DNA of 64,000 nt from Streptomyces sp. NBC_00237. GTDB taxonomy: Bacteria; Actinomycetota; Actinomycetes; Streptomycetales; Streptomycetaceae. Below are positions 7,907-16,320 of this stretch, one piece after another (position 1 is the stretch's first letter; each line of letters opens with the position of its first letter). Location: NCBI RefSeq assembly GCF_026342435.1, contig NZ_JAPEMT010000003.1, positions 248,001-312,000 on the forward strand, read 5' to 3'. Both the position numbers and the translations under genes were made by a program. The notes beneath the pieces are model-generated. The model had not been told where the DNA came from and did not search any database. It worked only from the letters and a program-made list of their open reading frames with translations.

Positions 7907-10282
7907 ATGGCGTTGGGTGCAGGCGAATTGGGCGTGCATGGGGGAGAAGAGGATGGTTCGTCCCGGCCGGGCATCGGTCGGCGCCGCTTCCTCGGGTACG
8001 TCCTCGCCGCACCCACCCTCGCGGTCGCCGCGGAACTGGGGGCGGGCACCGGACCGGCGGTCGCGGCCTCGGCCGAGGCAGGGGCAGGAGCAGGGGCAGG
8101 AGTAGGCGCCAAGGCGGTTCCCTCCCTCGACATCACCGACATCCTCGACCTCAACGACCTGCTGACCGTCGCCTCGCTCCCCACGGCGAACCGCATCACG
8201 ATCGTGGTCAACACGGACGGCACGGTCTCCTTCGCGCTCCCGCGCGCCGAGGTCGGGCAGGGCATCACCACCTCGACGGCGATGCTGATCGCCGAGGAGA
8301 TGGACGTACCGCTGGAGAAGGTGAAGGTCACGCTGGCCGACGCCCGGCCCGAGCTGCTGTTCAACCAGTTCACCGGTGCCTCGAACACGACGATCTCGAC
8401 CTTCACCCCGGTCCGGGTGGCCGCCGCCGTCGCCCGTGGACGGCTGCTGGAAGCGGCGGCGGTCGCGCTCGGCGCGGCGGTCGGTGAGCTGACCCTCAAG
8501 GCCGGGGTCGTCACCGGGCCGCTCGGCAGGACCATCGGGATCGGCGCGCTCGCCGAGAAGGCCGCGAGCGGCGAGGACCGCAAGGTGGCCGTGACGCTGA
8601 AGGAGCGCGGCGAATTCAGCGTCATCGGTACGCCGCGGAGCCGGATCGACGCGCTCGAAGCGGTCACCGGGCGCAAGAAGTTCGCCATGGACCTCCAGGT
8701 TCCGGACGCCCTGCCGACCATGGTGTGCCGCCCGCCGACGCTCAACGGCAAGCCGGGTGCCGTGGCCAACCTCGACGCCGTACGCGCCCTGCCCGGTGTG
8801 ACGGATGTGGCTGTCGTGTCGACGGGTGTCGCCGTACGGGCCAGGACCTTCGGCCAGTGCATCGACGCCGTACGCGCACTGAAGGTGTCGTGGAAGCCCG
8901 GCACCGCCGAGGGCAAGTCCGACGAGACCGTGCGCAAGGAACTGAAGGACGCCGAGATCTGGCTCGGGCTGCCCGCCGTGACCCCGACCGTGGAGGCCAC
9001 CTTCACCTTCCACTTCCGCAGCAACAGCGCCCTGGAGACCAACTGCGCCATCGCCGACGTACGCCCCGACCGGGCCGAGATCTGGTCCGGGCTCAAGTCG
9101 CCGATCGTCGCGCAGCAGGCCATCGCGAAACGGATCGGGCTGCCGCGCGACAAGGTCACCGTGCACGTCACGGAGAGCGGCGGCTCCTTCGGGCGCAGGC
9201 TGTTCTTCGACGCGGCGCTCGAAGCGGCCGAGATATCCAAGGAGTTCGGCAAGCCGGTCAAGCTGATGTGGCACCGGGCCGACGACTCCCGGCAGGGCCG
9301 CGCGCACCCGATGGCCACCTCGCGCGTGCGCGCCGCGTACCTGGGCAACTCCGTACTCGGCTACAAGCAGCGGCACACCAGCGTGGCCACCGACCTCGGG
9401 CACGGGCTCGGCGAGGTGATCACCGCGTTCGCCGCGAAGCTGCCGGTCGGCGACATCGGGTTCTCCGAGACCTTCTTCCAGCTGTCGCAGTCGATGCCGT
9501 ACCAGTTCGGCGTGTACAGCAGGCTGCTCGCGGAGACCGACAAGGGCTTCAACACCGGGAGCATGAGAGGGGTTTACTCGCCCGACGTGGTGTGCGCCCG
9601 GGAGCTGATCGTGGACGCGCTCGCCTCGAAGATGGGCAAGGACCCGCTGCGGTTCCGCCGCGACTTCCTGCGCGACGAGCGCGTCCGTGCGGTGCTCGAC
9701 AAGGCCGCCGAAGTGGGGGAGTGGGGGCGCGAGATGCCCGAGGGCACCGCGCAGGGCATCGCACTGCACAACGAGTACCACTCGGTGTGCGCGGTGCTCG
9801 TCGAGCTGGACTGCCGCCCCGAGACCGTCGGCCGTCCGGTACGGGACGGAGTGGCCGGGCCGCGCGTCACCAAGGTCGTCTGCGCGGTCGACGCGGGCCT
9901 CGCCGTCAACCCGCGCGGACTGGAGGCCCAGATGATGGGCGGGATCATGGACGGCATCGCCCAGACCCTGACGGCGTCGCTGCACCTGCGCGACGGGCAC
10001 TTCCTCGAAGCGAGCTGGGACAACTACTTCTACACCCGGCAGTGGAACACCCCGCCCGAGTTCAAGGTCGTCGTGATGCCTCCGACGAGTGAAAAGCCCG
10101 GCGGGGCAGGAGAGTTGGCCGTCGCCGCGTCGGCGGCTGCGGTCGCCTGCGCGTACGGGCGGGCCACCGGCAGCATGCCGACGGTCTTCCCGATCAACCA
10201 CGGCACCCTGTCCTTCGAGCCGAAGCCGACGGTGCCGCCCGTGCCCGCGTCCCCGACGGACGGGCTGAACCATGTCCTCTGA
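7907..10282 (+). CDS. Molybdopterin-binding aldehyde/isoquinoline oxidoreductase large subunit, Tat-exported
   Basis: The 791-residue large (beta-type) subunit is of the xanthine oxidase family, IorB-like, with fused molybdopterin-binding halves. A twin-arginine signal (GRRRFLGYVLAAPTLAVA, about 25-42) indicates export of the folded enzyme. A low-complexity alanine/glycine linker follows, then the domain starting near LPTANRITIVVNTDGTVS. Typical cofactor segments are visible: GQGITTSTAMLIAEEMDVP, ESGGSFGRRLFFDAALEAA, GSMRGVYSPDVVCARE and the C-terminal GGAGELAVAASAAAVACA with the active-site Glu. It partners the [2Fe-2S] gene 62 bp downstream. No FAD subunit or XdhC maturase lies in the window, as is usual for IorAB enzymes that use cytochromes. 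Confidence 0.88.
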   Translation: MALGAGELGVHGGEEDGSSRPGIGRRRFLGYVLAAPTLAVAAELGAGTGPAVAASAEAGAGAGAGVGAKAVPSLDITDILDLNDLLTVASLPTANRITIVVNTDGTVSFALPRAEVGQGITTSTAMLIAEEMDVPLEKVKVTLADARPELLFNQFTGASNTTISTFTPVRVAAAVARGRLLEAAAVALGAAVGELTLKAGVVTGPLGRTIGIGALAEKAASGEDRKVAVTLKERGEFSVIGTPRSRIDALEAVTGRKKFAMDLQVPDALPTMVCRPPTLNGKPGAVANLDAVRALPGVTDVAVVSTGVAVRARTFGQCIDAVRALKVSWKPGTAEGKSDETVRKELKDAEIWLGLPAVTPTVEATFTFHFRSNSALETNCAIADVRPDRAEIWSGLKSPIVAQQAIAKRIGLPRDKVTVHVTESGGSFGRRLFFDAALEAAEISKEFGKPVKLMWHRADDSRQGRAHPMATSRVRAAYLGNSVLGYKQRHTSVATDLGHGLGEVITAFAAKLPVGDIGFSETFFQLSQSMPYQFGVYSRLLAETDKGFNTGSMRGVYSPDVVCARELIVDALASKMGKDPLRFRRDFLRDERVRAVLDKAAEVGEWGREMPEGTAQGIALHNEYHSVCAVLVELDCRPETVGRPVRDGVAGPRVTKVVCAVDAGLAVNPRGLEAQMMGGIMDGIAQTLTASLHLRDGHFLEASWDNYFYTRQWNTPPEFKVVVMPPTSEKPGGAGELAVAASAAAVACAYGRATGSMPTVFPINHGTLSFEPKPTVPPVPASPTDGLNHVL

Positions 10283-10344
10283 GTCACGTCCGCTCTGCGC
10301 ATCGCCTGTTGTCTTCGCACTGTCTGCTGAAAGAAGTGAGCCCC

Positions 10345-10821
10345 GTGCCTGAACACACCTTCCGCGTCAACGGCGAGCAGGTCACTGTCGATGCGGCCGA
10401 CGACGAACGCCTGCTGTGGGTGCTGCGCGACCTCCTCGGCATCACGGGCCCCAAGTACGGCTGCGGCATCAACGTCTGCAAGGCGTGTACGAGTCACCTC
10501 AACGGCAAGGCCGCCAACCCCTGCGCGATCCCCGTCAAGGCCCTGCGCCCCACCGACGAGGTCACCACCATCGAGGGCCTCCCCGACACCGTCGGCGCGG
10601 ACCTCCACCCCATGCAGGAGGCATGGCTCGACCAGGACGTCGCTCAGTGCGGCTACTGCCAGCCGGGCCAGATCATGGCCGCCGTCGCCCTGGTCCGCCG
10701 GGTCCGGGAGGAGGGCCGCGAGATCTCGGAGGCGGACCTGGACGGCATCCGCAACATCTGCCGCTGCGGTACGTACGTCCGTATCCGCGAGGCCATCAAG
10801 GCGGGTGCGCAACGGATGTGA
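10345..10821 (+). CDS. [2Fe-2S] small subunit of the molybdenum hydroxylase (IorA-like)
   Basis: The 158-residue electron-transfer subunit binds two [2Fe-2S] clusters. The plant-ferredoxin-type cluster is bound by CGINVCKAC and the more distant Cys of ANPCAIPV. The second helical cluster is bound by CGYCQPGQIM and ICRCGTYVRIREA. GTG 10345 is preceded by GAAAGAAG at a good distance; GTG 10336 is also possible. It carries no signal peptide of its own and would be co-exported with the Tat-bearing large subunit. Same operon as the large subunit. Confidence 0.9.
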   Translation: MPEHTFRVNGEQVTVDAADDERLLWVLRDLLGITGPKYGCGINVCKACTSHLNGKAANPCAIPVKALRPTDEVTTIEGLPDTVGADLHPMQEAWLDQDVAQCGYCQPGQIMAAVALVRRVREEGREISEADLDGIRNICRCGTYVRIREAIKAGAQRM

Positions 10822-10828
10822 CGGGCTG

Positions 10829-11791
10829 TCAGGCGGGCGTGGTGACCGGATCGCCGTACATCCGCGCCAGCTCCCCCGCCAGCTCGGCCAGTCGCGCACG
10901 GGCCTCCGGCGGTTCCAGGATCTCGACGCGCGCTCCGAGACCGGCCAGCTGCGAGGCGACGACCCCGGGCGTCGGCCCGTCGACCTCGATCTCGTGGCGG
11001 CCGTCCGCGCCTTTCCCGGTGGTCCGCAACCGTGCGCCCATGAGGCGTTCCAGGGTGGGCAGCGCGCTGGGTTCGGCGAGCGCGCGCACCGTCGCCGCGT
11101 GCATCCGGTCCTCCATGGCTCCGGCCAGCGACCGCCAGGCCGTGGCGAGGTCGAAGCCCTCCGGCCGTACGACGAGGTCGCCGGTCGGCTCGACGGAGAC
11201 GACCCGGCTGAGCCGGAAGGTCCGCAGGCCGTCCGCCGTGCCGGCCACCAGGTAGTCGGTGCCCGCCTTGGAGGCCAGGCCCAGCGGATGGACCGTGCGC
11301 TCCGACGCGGGCTTGCCGGGACTCGCGTACCCCAGCCGGACCTGGGTGCCGTCCACCACGGCCCGCTGGAGCGCGGCCAGCGTGGGCCCGTCGGTGGTGA
11401 CGGCGGTGCGTGCCCAGTCGGTGGCGTCGAGCACGTTGGCCTGCGCGGCGGCCTCGGCGGCCGACCGCAGGGGCGCGGGTAGCGCCCGCACCAACTTCCG
11501 CAGCGCCGTGCGGAGTTCGGGTGACGTCGCGGCAGGGCCCGCGAGCAGGAACAGGGGCCGGATCTCCTCTGCGGTGAGCCCGCTGAGATCCGTACGGGCC
11601 CCGCCGACCAGGGACCAGCCACCGCCCCGGCCGCGCGTGGAGTAGACGGGGACCCCGGCGGTGGCCAGGGCCTCCAGATCCCGGCGGGCGGTGCGCTCGG
11701 ACACTTCGAGCTCCGCCGCCACCTCGGCCACGGTGACGCGCGGCCGGGTCTGGAGGAACAGCAGGGTCGCCACCAGCCGGTCGGCCCTCAT
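10829..11791 (-). CDS. WYL-domain transcriptional regulator (DeoR-type HTH)
   Basis: The 320-residue regulator has an N-terminal winged HTH (MRADRLVATLLFLQTRPRVT, then VSERTARRDLEALATAGVPV, residues 1-60). A WYL ligand-binding domain follows (about 140-220; VHPLGLASKAGTDYLVAG is the degenerate WYL core) and a WCX-like C-terminal extension ends the protein. The family senses nucleotides or small ligands. It is divergent from the DinB-like gene at 11909 with a 117-bp shared promoter region, so that gene is the best target candidate. The stop lies only 7 bp from the convergent [2Fe-2S] subunit stop. Confidence 0.88.
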   Translation of the reverse strand: MRADRLVATLLFLQTRPRVTVAEVAAELEVSERTARRDLEALATAGVPVYSTRGRGGGWSLVGGARTDLSGLTAEEIRPLFLLAGPAATSPELRTALRKLVRALPAPLRSAAEAAAQANVLDATDWARTAVTTDGPTLAALQRAVVDGTQVRLGYASPGKPASERTVHPLGLASKAGTDYLVAGTADGLRTFRLSRVVSVEPTGDLVVRPEGFDLATAWRSLAGAMEDRMHAATVRALAEPSALPTLERLMGARLRTTGKGADGRHEIEVDGPTPGVVASQLAGLGARVEILEPPEARARLAELAGELARMYGDPVTTPA

Positions 11792-11908
11792 CGTCGGCCC
11801 GCCTTCATGCCGTGTTCGCCTTCGGTCGGCGCGCGTGGTCTCTCATAGGGGCCATTCTTCCCGGCAAACTGGCCAGGAGATGGCCACTTCTCCGCCAAGA
11901 ATGTCCTC

Positions 11909-12514
11909 ATGACCGAACACGAGAACGCTCAGCAGCCCGCCTCCGCCGCCGACCCCCGCGAGACCCTGTGGAAGGCCGTCGCCCTGGCCGGACAGACCCT
12001 GGCCGCCGTACGCCCCGACCAGTTCGACGCGCCGACCCCCTGTGACGACTACACCGTCGGGAAGCTCTCCCGGCACCTCCTCGCCGTCCTGCGCCGGATC
12101 ACGCTCGCGGGCAACGGCGGCGACGTCATGTCCGTACCCCCCGTCGTCGAGGACATCGCGGACGACGGGGTCGCGAAGGTCTGGGAGGAGGCCGTCCGTG
12201 AGGCCCGGGCCGCCTGGGCGGACCCGGCGATACTCGGGCGCTCGCTGACTCTGCCGTTCGGCACCCTTCCCGGAGCGGCGGCGCTGGTGGTCTGGAGCGG
12301 TGAATTCACCGTCCACACCTGGGACCTGGCGACCGCTACCGGCCAGCACCCGGCGTGGGACCCCGAGGTCGTGGCCCTCAGCGCGAAGGCCATCCAGCGC
12401 GGTCTGCCCGCCGAGCCGAGGGGCGGCCCTGTGCCGTTCGGCCCGGTGGTGGAGGTTCCCGCGGACGCCCCGGACATCGAGAAGCTGGTGGCGTGGACCG
12501 GCCGTAAGCCGTAA
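11909..12514 (+). CDS. TIGR03086-type DinB-like metal-binding protein
   Basis: The 201-residue protein is of the mycothiol-dependent maleylpyruvate isomerase / DinB-like superfamily. The N-terminal four-helix metal-binding part has PTPCDDYTVGKLSRHLLAVL, where the His lies. The second metal site is WSGEFTVHTWDLATATGQHP (about 130-150). The C-terminal region ends in PDIEKLVAWTGRKP, the typical TIGR03086 tail. Members are metal-dependent enzymes that use mycothiol or similar thiols; the substrate is unknown. It is divergent from the WYL regulator. Confidence 0.85.
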   Translation: MTEHENAQQPASAADPRETLWKAVALAGQTLAAVRPDQFDAPTPCDDYTVGKLSRHLLAVLRRITLAGNGGDVMSVPPVVEDIADDGVAKVWEEAVREARAAWADPAILGRSLTLPFGTLPGAAALVVWSGEFTVHTWDLATATGQHPAWDPEVVALSAKAIQRGLPAEPRGGPVPFGPVVEVPADAPDIEKLVAWTGRKP

Positions 12515-12544
12515 CCGGGCGGGCCCCGTCAGGAACGGCCGCCC

Positions 12545-12706
12545 GGTTCCGGGGGCGCGGCCCCGGTCGGGTTCGGCGTCGTCCCGTACGACGCGGCCAT
12601 CCGCGCCCCGTACTGGGGTTCGCACTCCGAGCTGAACGAGGTGCTCGACCTGGCCCGCTCCGGGGCGATCGACGTACACGTCGAGGCGTACGCGCCGGAC
12701 GAGGCC
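12545..12706 (+). pseudogene. C-terminal fragment of a zinc-type alcohol dehydrogenase
   Basis: About 54 codons read GAAPVGFGVVPYDAAIRAPY and then ELNEVLDLARSGAIDVHVEA, which is the end of the cofactor-binding domain of NAD(P)-dependent zinc alcohol dehydrogenases. The rest of the gene is missing on both sides and the terminal residues diverge after DEAP. The fragment is in frame, without a stop, with the downstream dipeptidase, but the dipeptidase has its own ribosome binding site and start. Confidence 0.7.
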
Positions 12707-12868
12707 CCGCCCCGCCATGTGGGTCGAGGTTCAGCCGAGTTCACAGTGCGCGGGTCGCGTCGTTGTCGGACTGCACCAAAAGCTCCGCCCATCGTGGTCC
12801 GCCAGGCCAAACCGCGCCTCCCCCGCCCCGCCTATCATCAACGGCACCTTTCCTCGGAGGAGTTGCCA

Positions 12869-13903
12869 GTGAGCGCAGATCTGCACGGCCACGCGGTGGT
12901 CGCCGACACCCACAACGACCTGCTCATGTCCGTGGTGGAGCGGCCCCCGCACCGCTGGGCGGAGTTCTTCCGCGAGCGCTGGCTCCCCCAACTCCAGGAA
13001 GGCGGCGTGAACATACAGGTCCTCCCCGTCTTCGTGGACGACCAGTTCCGCCCCGAGGTAGCCCTGCGCCGCACCCTGCGCATGATCGAGGCCGCGCACG
13101 CCCTCGCCGAGGGCAACCCCGACCACGTACGGCTCTGTCTGGACGGCGACGACATCGACGCCGCCCTCGCCGAGGACCGCATCGCCCTCGTCCTCGCCCT
13201 GGAGAGCGCACCGGGGGTCGACGCCGACGTGGAACTCTTCCGTACGCTCCACCGCCTCGGCGTACGCGTAGCCTCCATCGCCCACTGGGGCCGCACCCCG
13301 CTCGCCGACGGCAGCGGCGAGGACGCCACCGGCAGCAGGCTGACGGCCGCCGGGGTGGAGGCCCTGCGCGAACTGGAGCGCCTGGGCGTCGTCTTCGACA
13401 TCTCCCACCTCGGTGCGAGCTGCGTCGCCCACGTCCTCGAACTCGCCACCCGCCCCCTCCTCGCCTCCCACTCGGGCGTCCGCGCCCTGTGCGACCACCA
13501 CCGCAACCTCACCGACGACCAGATCCGGGGCGTCGCCGCGACCGGCGGCGTGGTCTGCGTCAACTTCGTCCCGCACTTCCTCTCCGCCGACCCCGAGCAG
13601 CAGACCATCGAGCGGATCGTCGACCACATCGAGTACGTCATCGACCTGGTCGGCATCGATCACGTGGGCATCGGCCCGGACTTCCTGCGCGAGGTCATCG
13701 CCGACGTCGTACCGCCCTGCTGCGACAGCGACGCCACGGGCGTCCCCCTGGACGCCTCCCTCCCCGGACTCGACGGGCCCGCCGAACTCCCCTACCTGAC
13801 GGCGATGTTGCTGAAGCGGGGCCTGCCGGAGGACCACATCCGCGCGGTTCTGGGCGGCAACGTCCACCGCCTGTTCCGGGCGGAGCTGGGCCGGGGCCGC
13901 TGA
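12869..13903 (+). CDS. Membrane dipeptidase, peptidase family M19
   Basis: The 344-residue zinc-dependent dipeptidase resembles renal dipeptidase. Metal ligands are in VVADTHNDLL (His-x-Asp, about 14-16), LALESAP (Glu) and the paired histidines of FDISHLGASC and LLASHSGVRALC. The C-terminal GIDHVGIGPDFLRE carries the Asp at the active site. The length matches the family and there is no signal peptide. GTG 12869 has GGAGG 7 nt upstream; the open frame continues upstream only through an unrelated alcohol dehydrogenase fragment. It probably hydrolyses L- or D-containing dipeptides in the cytoplasm. Confidence 0.9.
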   Translation: MSADLHGHAVVADTHNDLLMSVVERPPHRWAEFFRERWLPQLQEGGVNIQVLPVFVDDQFRPEVALRRTLRMIEAAHALAEGNPDHVRLCLDGDDIDAALAEDRIALVLALESAPGVDADVELFRTLHRLGVRVASIAHWGRTPLADGSGEDATGSRLTAAGVEALRELERLGVVFDISHLGASCVAHVLELATRPLLASHSGVRALCDHHRNLTDDQIRGVAATGGVVCVNFVPHFLSADPEQQTIERIVDHIEYVIDLVGIDHVGIGPDFLREVIADVVPPCCDSDATGVPLDASLPGLDGPAELPYLTAMLLKRGLPEDHIRAVLGGNVHRLFRAELGRGR

Positions 13904-13923
13904 GCCGCCCCGGCGCGCGACAC

Positions 13924-13956
13924 GAAGCGGAGCCACCGGTCAGGGGGCTCCGCTTC
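13924..13956. terminator. Bidirectional terminator hairpin
   Basis: The perfect 11-bp stem gaagcggagcc / ggctccgcttc has an 11-nt loop and lies between the convergent dipeptidase gene and the small secreted protein gene. Confidence 0.7.
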
Positions 13957-13959
13957 CGT

Positions 13960-14229
13960 TCAACCCACCAGCCCTTCGCCCCCCTCGGTGGCCTGGACGA
14001 CCGCGTACTGCGGGCACGGGGCGGCGAAGCACTGCTTGGGGGCCGGGACGCAGACGTGGCCCGGAGGCGTTTCGACGCCGTCGCACGGGCCCACGCCGAA
14101 GGCCCCGGACGCCGGAGGTGAGGCGTGTGCCGGGCCTGCCGCCGTGAACAGGGCCGGGGCGAGGAGCAGCGGCAGTACGGCGGCGATACGGGCGAGGGCA
14201 AGGGCGACGGGCGTTCGCGGGAAGGTCAT
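13960..14229 (-). CDS. Small secreted cysteine-containing protein
   Basis: The 89-residue protein has a clear Sec signal peptide: basic start, hydrophobic core ALARIAAVLPLLLAPALFTA and likely cleavage after PAHA (about 37). The mature part of roughly 50 residues has four cysteines (GPCDG, HVCVPA, KQCFAAPCPQY), enough for two disulphides, and ends in VQATEGGEGLVG. The spacing suggests a small disulphide-knotted extracellular domain. I do not recognise the family. It is transcribed alone towards the terminator shared with the dipeptidase. Confidence 0.7.
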   Translation of the reverse strand: MTFPRTPVALALARIAAVLPLLLAPALFTAAGPAHASPPASGAFGVGPCDGVETPPGHVCVPAPKQCFAAPCPQYAVVQATEGGEGLVG

Positions 14230-14379
14230 GAACCCCAGCCAAGCACCCGTGGTGCGGCGGCGGGGCGCACACGGCCGTCGCGTCACTCGAAGGAGCCTCC
14301 GCCGGGCGGGAACGGGGCCCTCTCGTGATGGACACCCGGTGCGTCGGCGCGCGCATGGGGATACTGCCCGCAATCGTCC

Positions 14380-14457
14380 ACCGCGGTACTGATCTTGACC
14401 GGCGAACTCGACCACCACACCGCGTCCGAACTCACCGACACCCTGCGGCACACGCCC
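14380..14457 (+). pseudogene. Remnant of an anti-anti-sigma factor (STAS domain)
   Basis: The translation TAVLILTGELDHHTASELTD matches the first strand and helix of anti-sigma factor antagonists (GELDHHTA is typical). It continues for a few residues and then loses similarity. No start or remaining STAS domain is present. The frame runs without a stop into the methyltransferase gene that begins at 14512. Confidence 0.55.
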
Positions 14458-14511
14458 TTCCACCGGAAATGGGCGGGCACGAGCGACCAAGACCGTGCCA
14501 AGGTTTCCGGC

Positions 14512-15312
14512 ATGACCACTGACGATACGGATCGCGCACAGAGCTTCGGCGCCGTCGCGGACGCGTACGAACGGTTCAGGCCGGGGTACCCCACGGAGCT
14601 GTTCGACCTGGTGACGGCCTACGCGGGACGGCCGGTCCGCACCGCTCTGGAGATCGGCGCGGGCACGGGCAAGGCGACCCGGCTGTTCGCGCGGCACGGC
14701 GTCGCGGTCACCGCGACCGAGCCCGACGCCCAGATGCTCGCCGAGCTGCGCAAGCACGTACCGGCGGACGTCAGGACGGTGCACGCCGCCTTCGAGGACG
14801 TACGGACCGACACACGGTACGACCTCGTCTACGCGGCGGCGGCGCTGCACTGGACGAGCCCGAAGGGGCGGTGGTCACGCATGGCCGCACTCCTGGAGCC
14901 GGGCGGTGTGTTCGCGTCCTTCGGGAGTCCGGTCAACCTCGCCGATCCGGCCGTCGACGAAGCCGTACGCGCGGCGCAGGCCCCGTACCTGGCGAGTTCG
15001 GAGATTCGGATGCCGGGCGGGTCCCCGTCGGGATCCGGCATGCAGTGGCCGGGGACGGAGCTCCAGGAGTCGGAGTGGTTCACCGAGGTGCGCCAGACGG
15101 TGATCGAGCGCCGCCCGACGATGAGCGCCGCCGCGTACCTGGGCCACCTCTCGACGGTCTCGGCCTACCTCGTCCTGCCCGACCAGGACCGGGAGCAGGT
15201 GTTCCGCCGGATCGCGAGCGTCCTGCCCGCCACCGTCGCCGTCGACGCCGACCTCACCGTCCACCTCGCACGCCGGTCCACCCGGCCCGTTCCCGAGGAC
15301 CACCGTTGTTAG
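14512..15312 (+). CDS. Class I SAM-dependent methyltransferase
   Basis: The 266-residue protein has the Rossmann methyltransferase fold. Motif I is TALEIGAGTGKATRLFARHG (about 44-63) and motif II is ATEPDAQML. A later motif, YDLVYAAAALHWTSPKGR, is of the methyltransferase-11/25 type, as in trans-aconitate and related small-molecule enzymes. The N-terminus SFGAVADAYERFRPGYP is a standard lead-in for this group. I chose ATG 14512 because the longer open frame upstream contains only an STAS remnant. The substrate is unknown. Confidence 0.85.
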   Translation: MTTDDTDRAQSFGAVADAYERFRPGYPTELFDLVTAYAGRPVRTALEIGAGTGKATRLFARHGVAVTATEPDAQMLAELRKHVPADVRTVHAAFEDVRTDTRYDLVYAAAALHWTSPKGRWSRMAALLEPGGVFASFGSPVNLADPAVDEAVRAAQAPYLASSEIRMPGGSPSGSGMQWPGTELQESEWFTEVRQTVIERRPTMSAAAYLGHLSTVSAYLVLPDQDREQVFRRIASVLPATVAVDADLTVHLARRSTRPVPEDHRC

Positions 15313-15531
15313 CCTCGAAGGTCGACTGCGGGGACGGCGAGCTGTCCTTCAACACCTTGGTGGGCCGGGTGAAGGAGGAGGACCTGCGCCGCGACGGTTC
15401 GGGTGGACGATGCCCGGGGAGGAGCGGGTCGCCGTGATCGTGCGGCCGCTCAAGGTGCGGCACAGCGTGGGCGTGGAACGGTTCCGTCCGGGTGGGCCCG
15501 TGCCCGCGCCCTGACCCCACCCCCCGATGGA

Positions 15532-16287
15532 TCACCGCCGTTCTGGCGCCCCGTCACCGTCTCCCGTACGGGCGGCGGTGACCAGGCCCGATTCGTACGC
15601 GGCGATGACCGCCTGGGCGCGGTCGCGGACGGCCAGCTTGTCGAAGATGCTGGTGATGTAGTTCTTGACGGTGGACAGGCTGAGGTCCAGGGCGCGGGAG
15701 ATCTCCGTGTTGTCCAGACCGGTGGCCATCAGGTGCCACACCTCGACCTCGCGGGGCGTGAGTTCGGTTCTTCCGGTGAGGGGCGGCGGCGTGCTGCGGG
15801 GATGGCGTACGTACGTGGAGATCAGCCGCGTGAGCAGACGCGGCGCGACGACCGCCTCGCCCGTGTGGACGGTGCGGATGGCCGAGGCCAGGTCCTCCGG
15901 GGAGCTGTCCTTGGGCAGGAACCCGTAGGCCCCGGCGCGCAGCGCCCCCACCACGTACTCGTCCATGTCGAAGGTGCTGAGCGCCAGGACACGGCAGCCG
16001 GGTACGGTCGCGGCGAGCTGTTCGGTCGCGCCGACCCCGTCGAGTACGGGCATCCGGATGTCCATGACCACGACGTCGGGCCCCAGTTCGCGGGCGAGCG
16101 CGACGGCCCGCGCGCCGTCCTCGGCCTCGCCCACCACCTCGAACGCCGGGTCGGGGGAGAGGATCAGCGAGAGACCTCGGCGGACCAGCGGCTGGTCGTC
16201 CACGATCAGGACCTTGATGGGGCGCGAGGGTCCGGCCGGAGGCCCACCCGGGGATGCGGCGGGGGATGCGGCCAGGGGGTCGGTCAT
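15532..16287 (-). CDS. NarL/LuxR-family response regulator
   Basis: The 251-residue regulator pairs with the histidine kinase 33 bp upstream on the same strand. The receiver domain (about 23-140) has acidic pocket VDD (29-31), phospho-acceptor Asp76 in VVVMDIRMP and Lys in FLPKDSS. The C-terminal LuxR HTH is ELTPREVEVWHLMATGLDNT followed by EISRALDLSLSTVKNYI. The N-terminus has a short Pro/Ala/Gly stretch of about 20 residues. The target is not visible; the MMPL transporter gene beyond the kinase, divergent from it, is a candidate. Confidence 0.9.
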   Translation of the reverse strand: MTDPLAASPAASPGGPPAGPSRPIKVLIVDDQPLVRRGLSLILSPDPAFEVVGEAEDGARAVALARELGPDVVVMDIRMPVLDGVGATEQLAATVPGCRVLALSTFDMDEYVVGALRAGAYGFLPKDSSPEDLASAIRTVHTGEAVVAPRLLTRLISTYVRHPRSTPPPLTGRTELTPREVEVWHLMATGLDNTEISRALDLSLSTVKNYITSIFDKLAVRDRAQAVIAAYESGLVTAARTGDGDGAPERR

Positions 16288-16320
16288 CGGGGGCCTGCCT
16301 TCTCGTGCGGGGTGAACGGG

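Noticed and set aside
15313..15531. Possible short gene between methyltransferase and response regulator
   Set aside because: Plus-strand frames (for example TLVGRVKEEDLRRDG) are open but short, lack a start with a ribosome site and match nothing I know.
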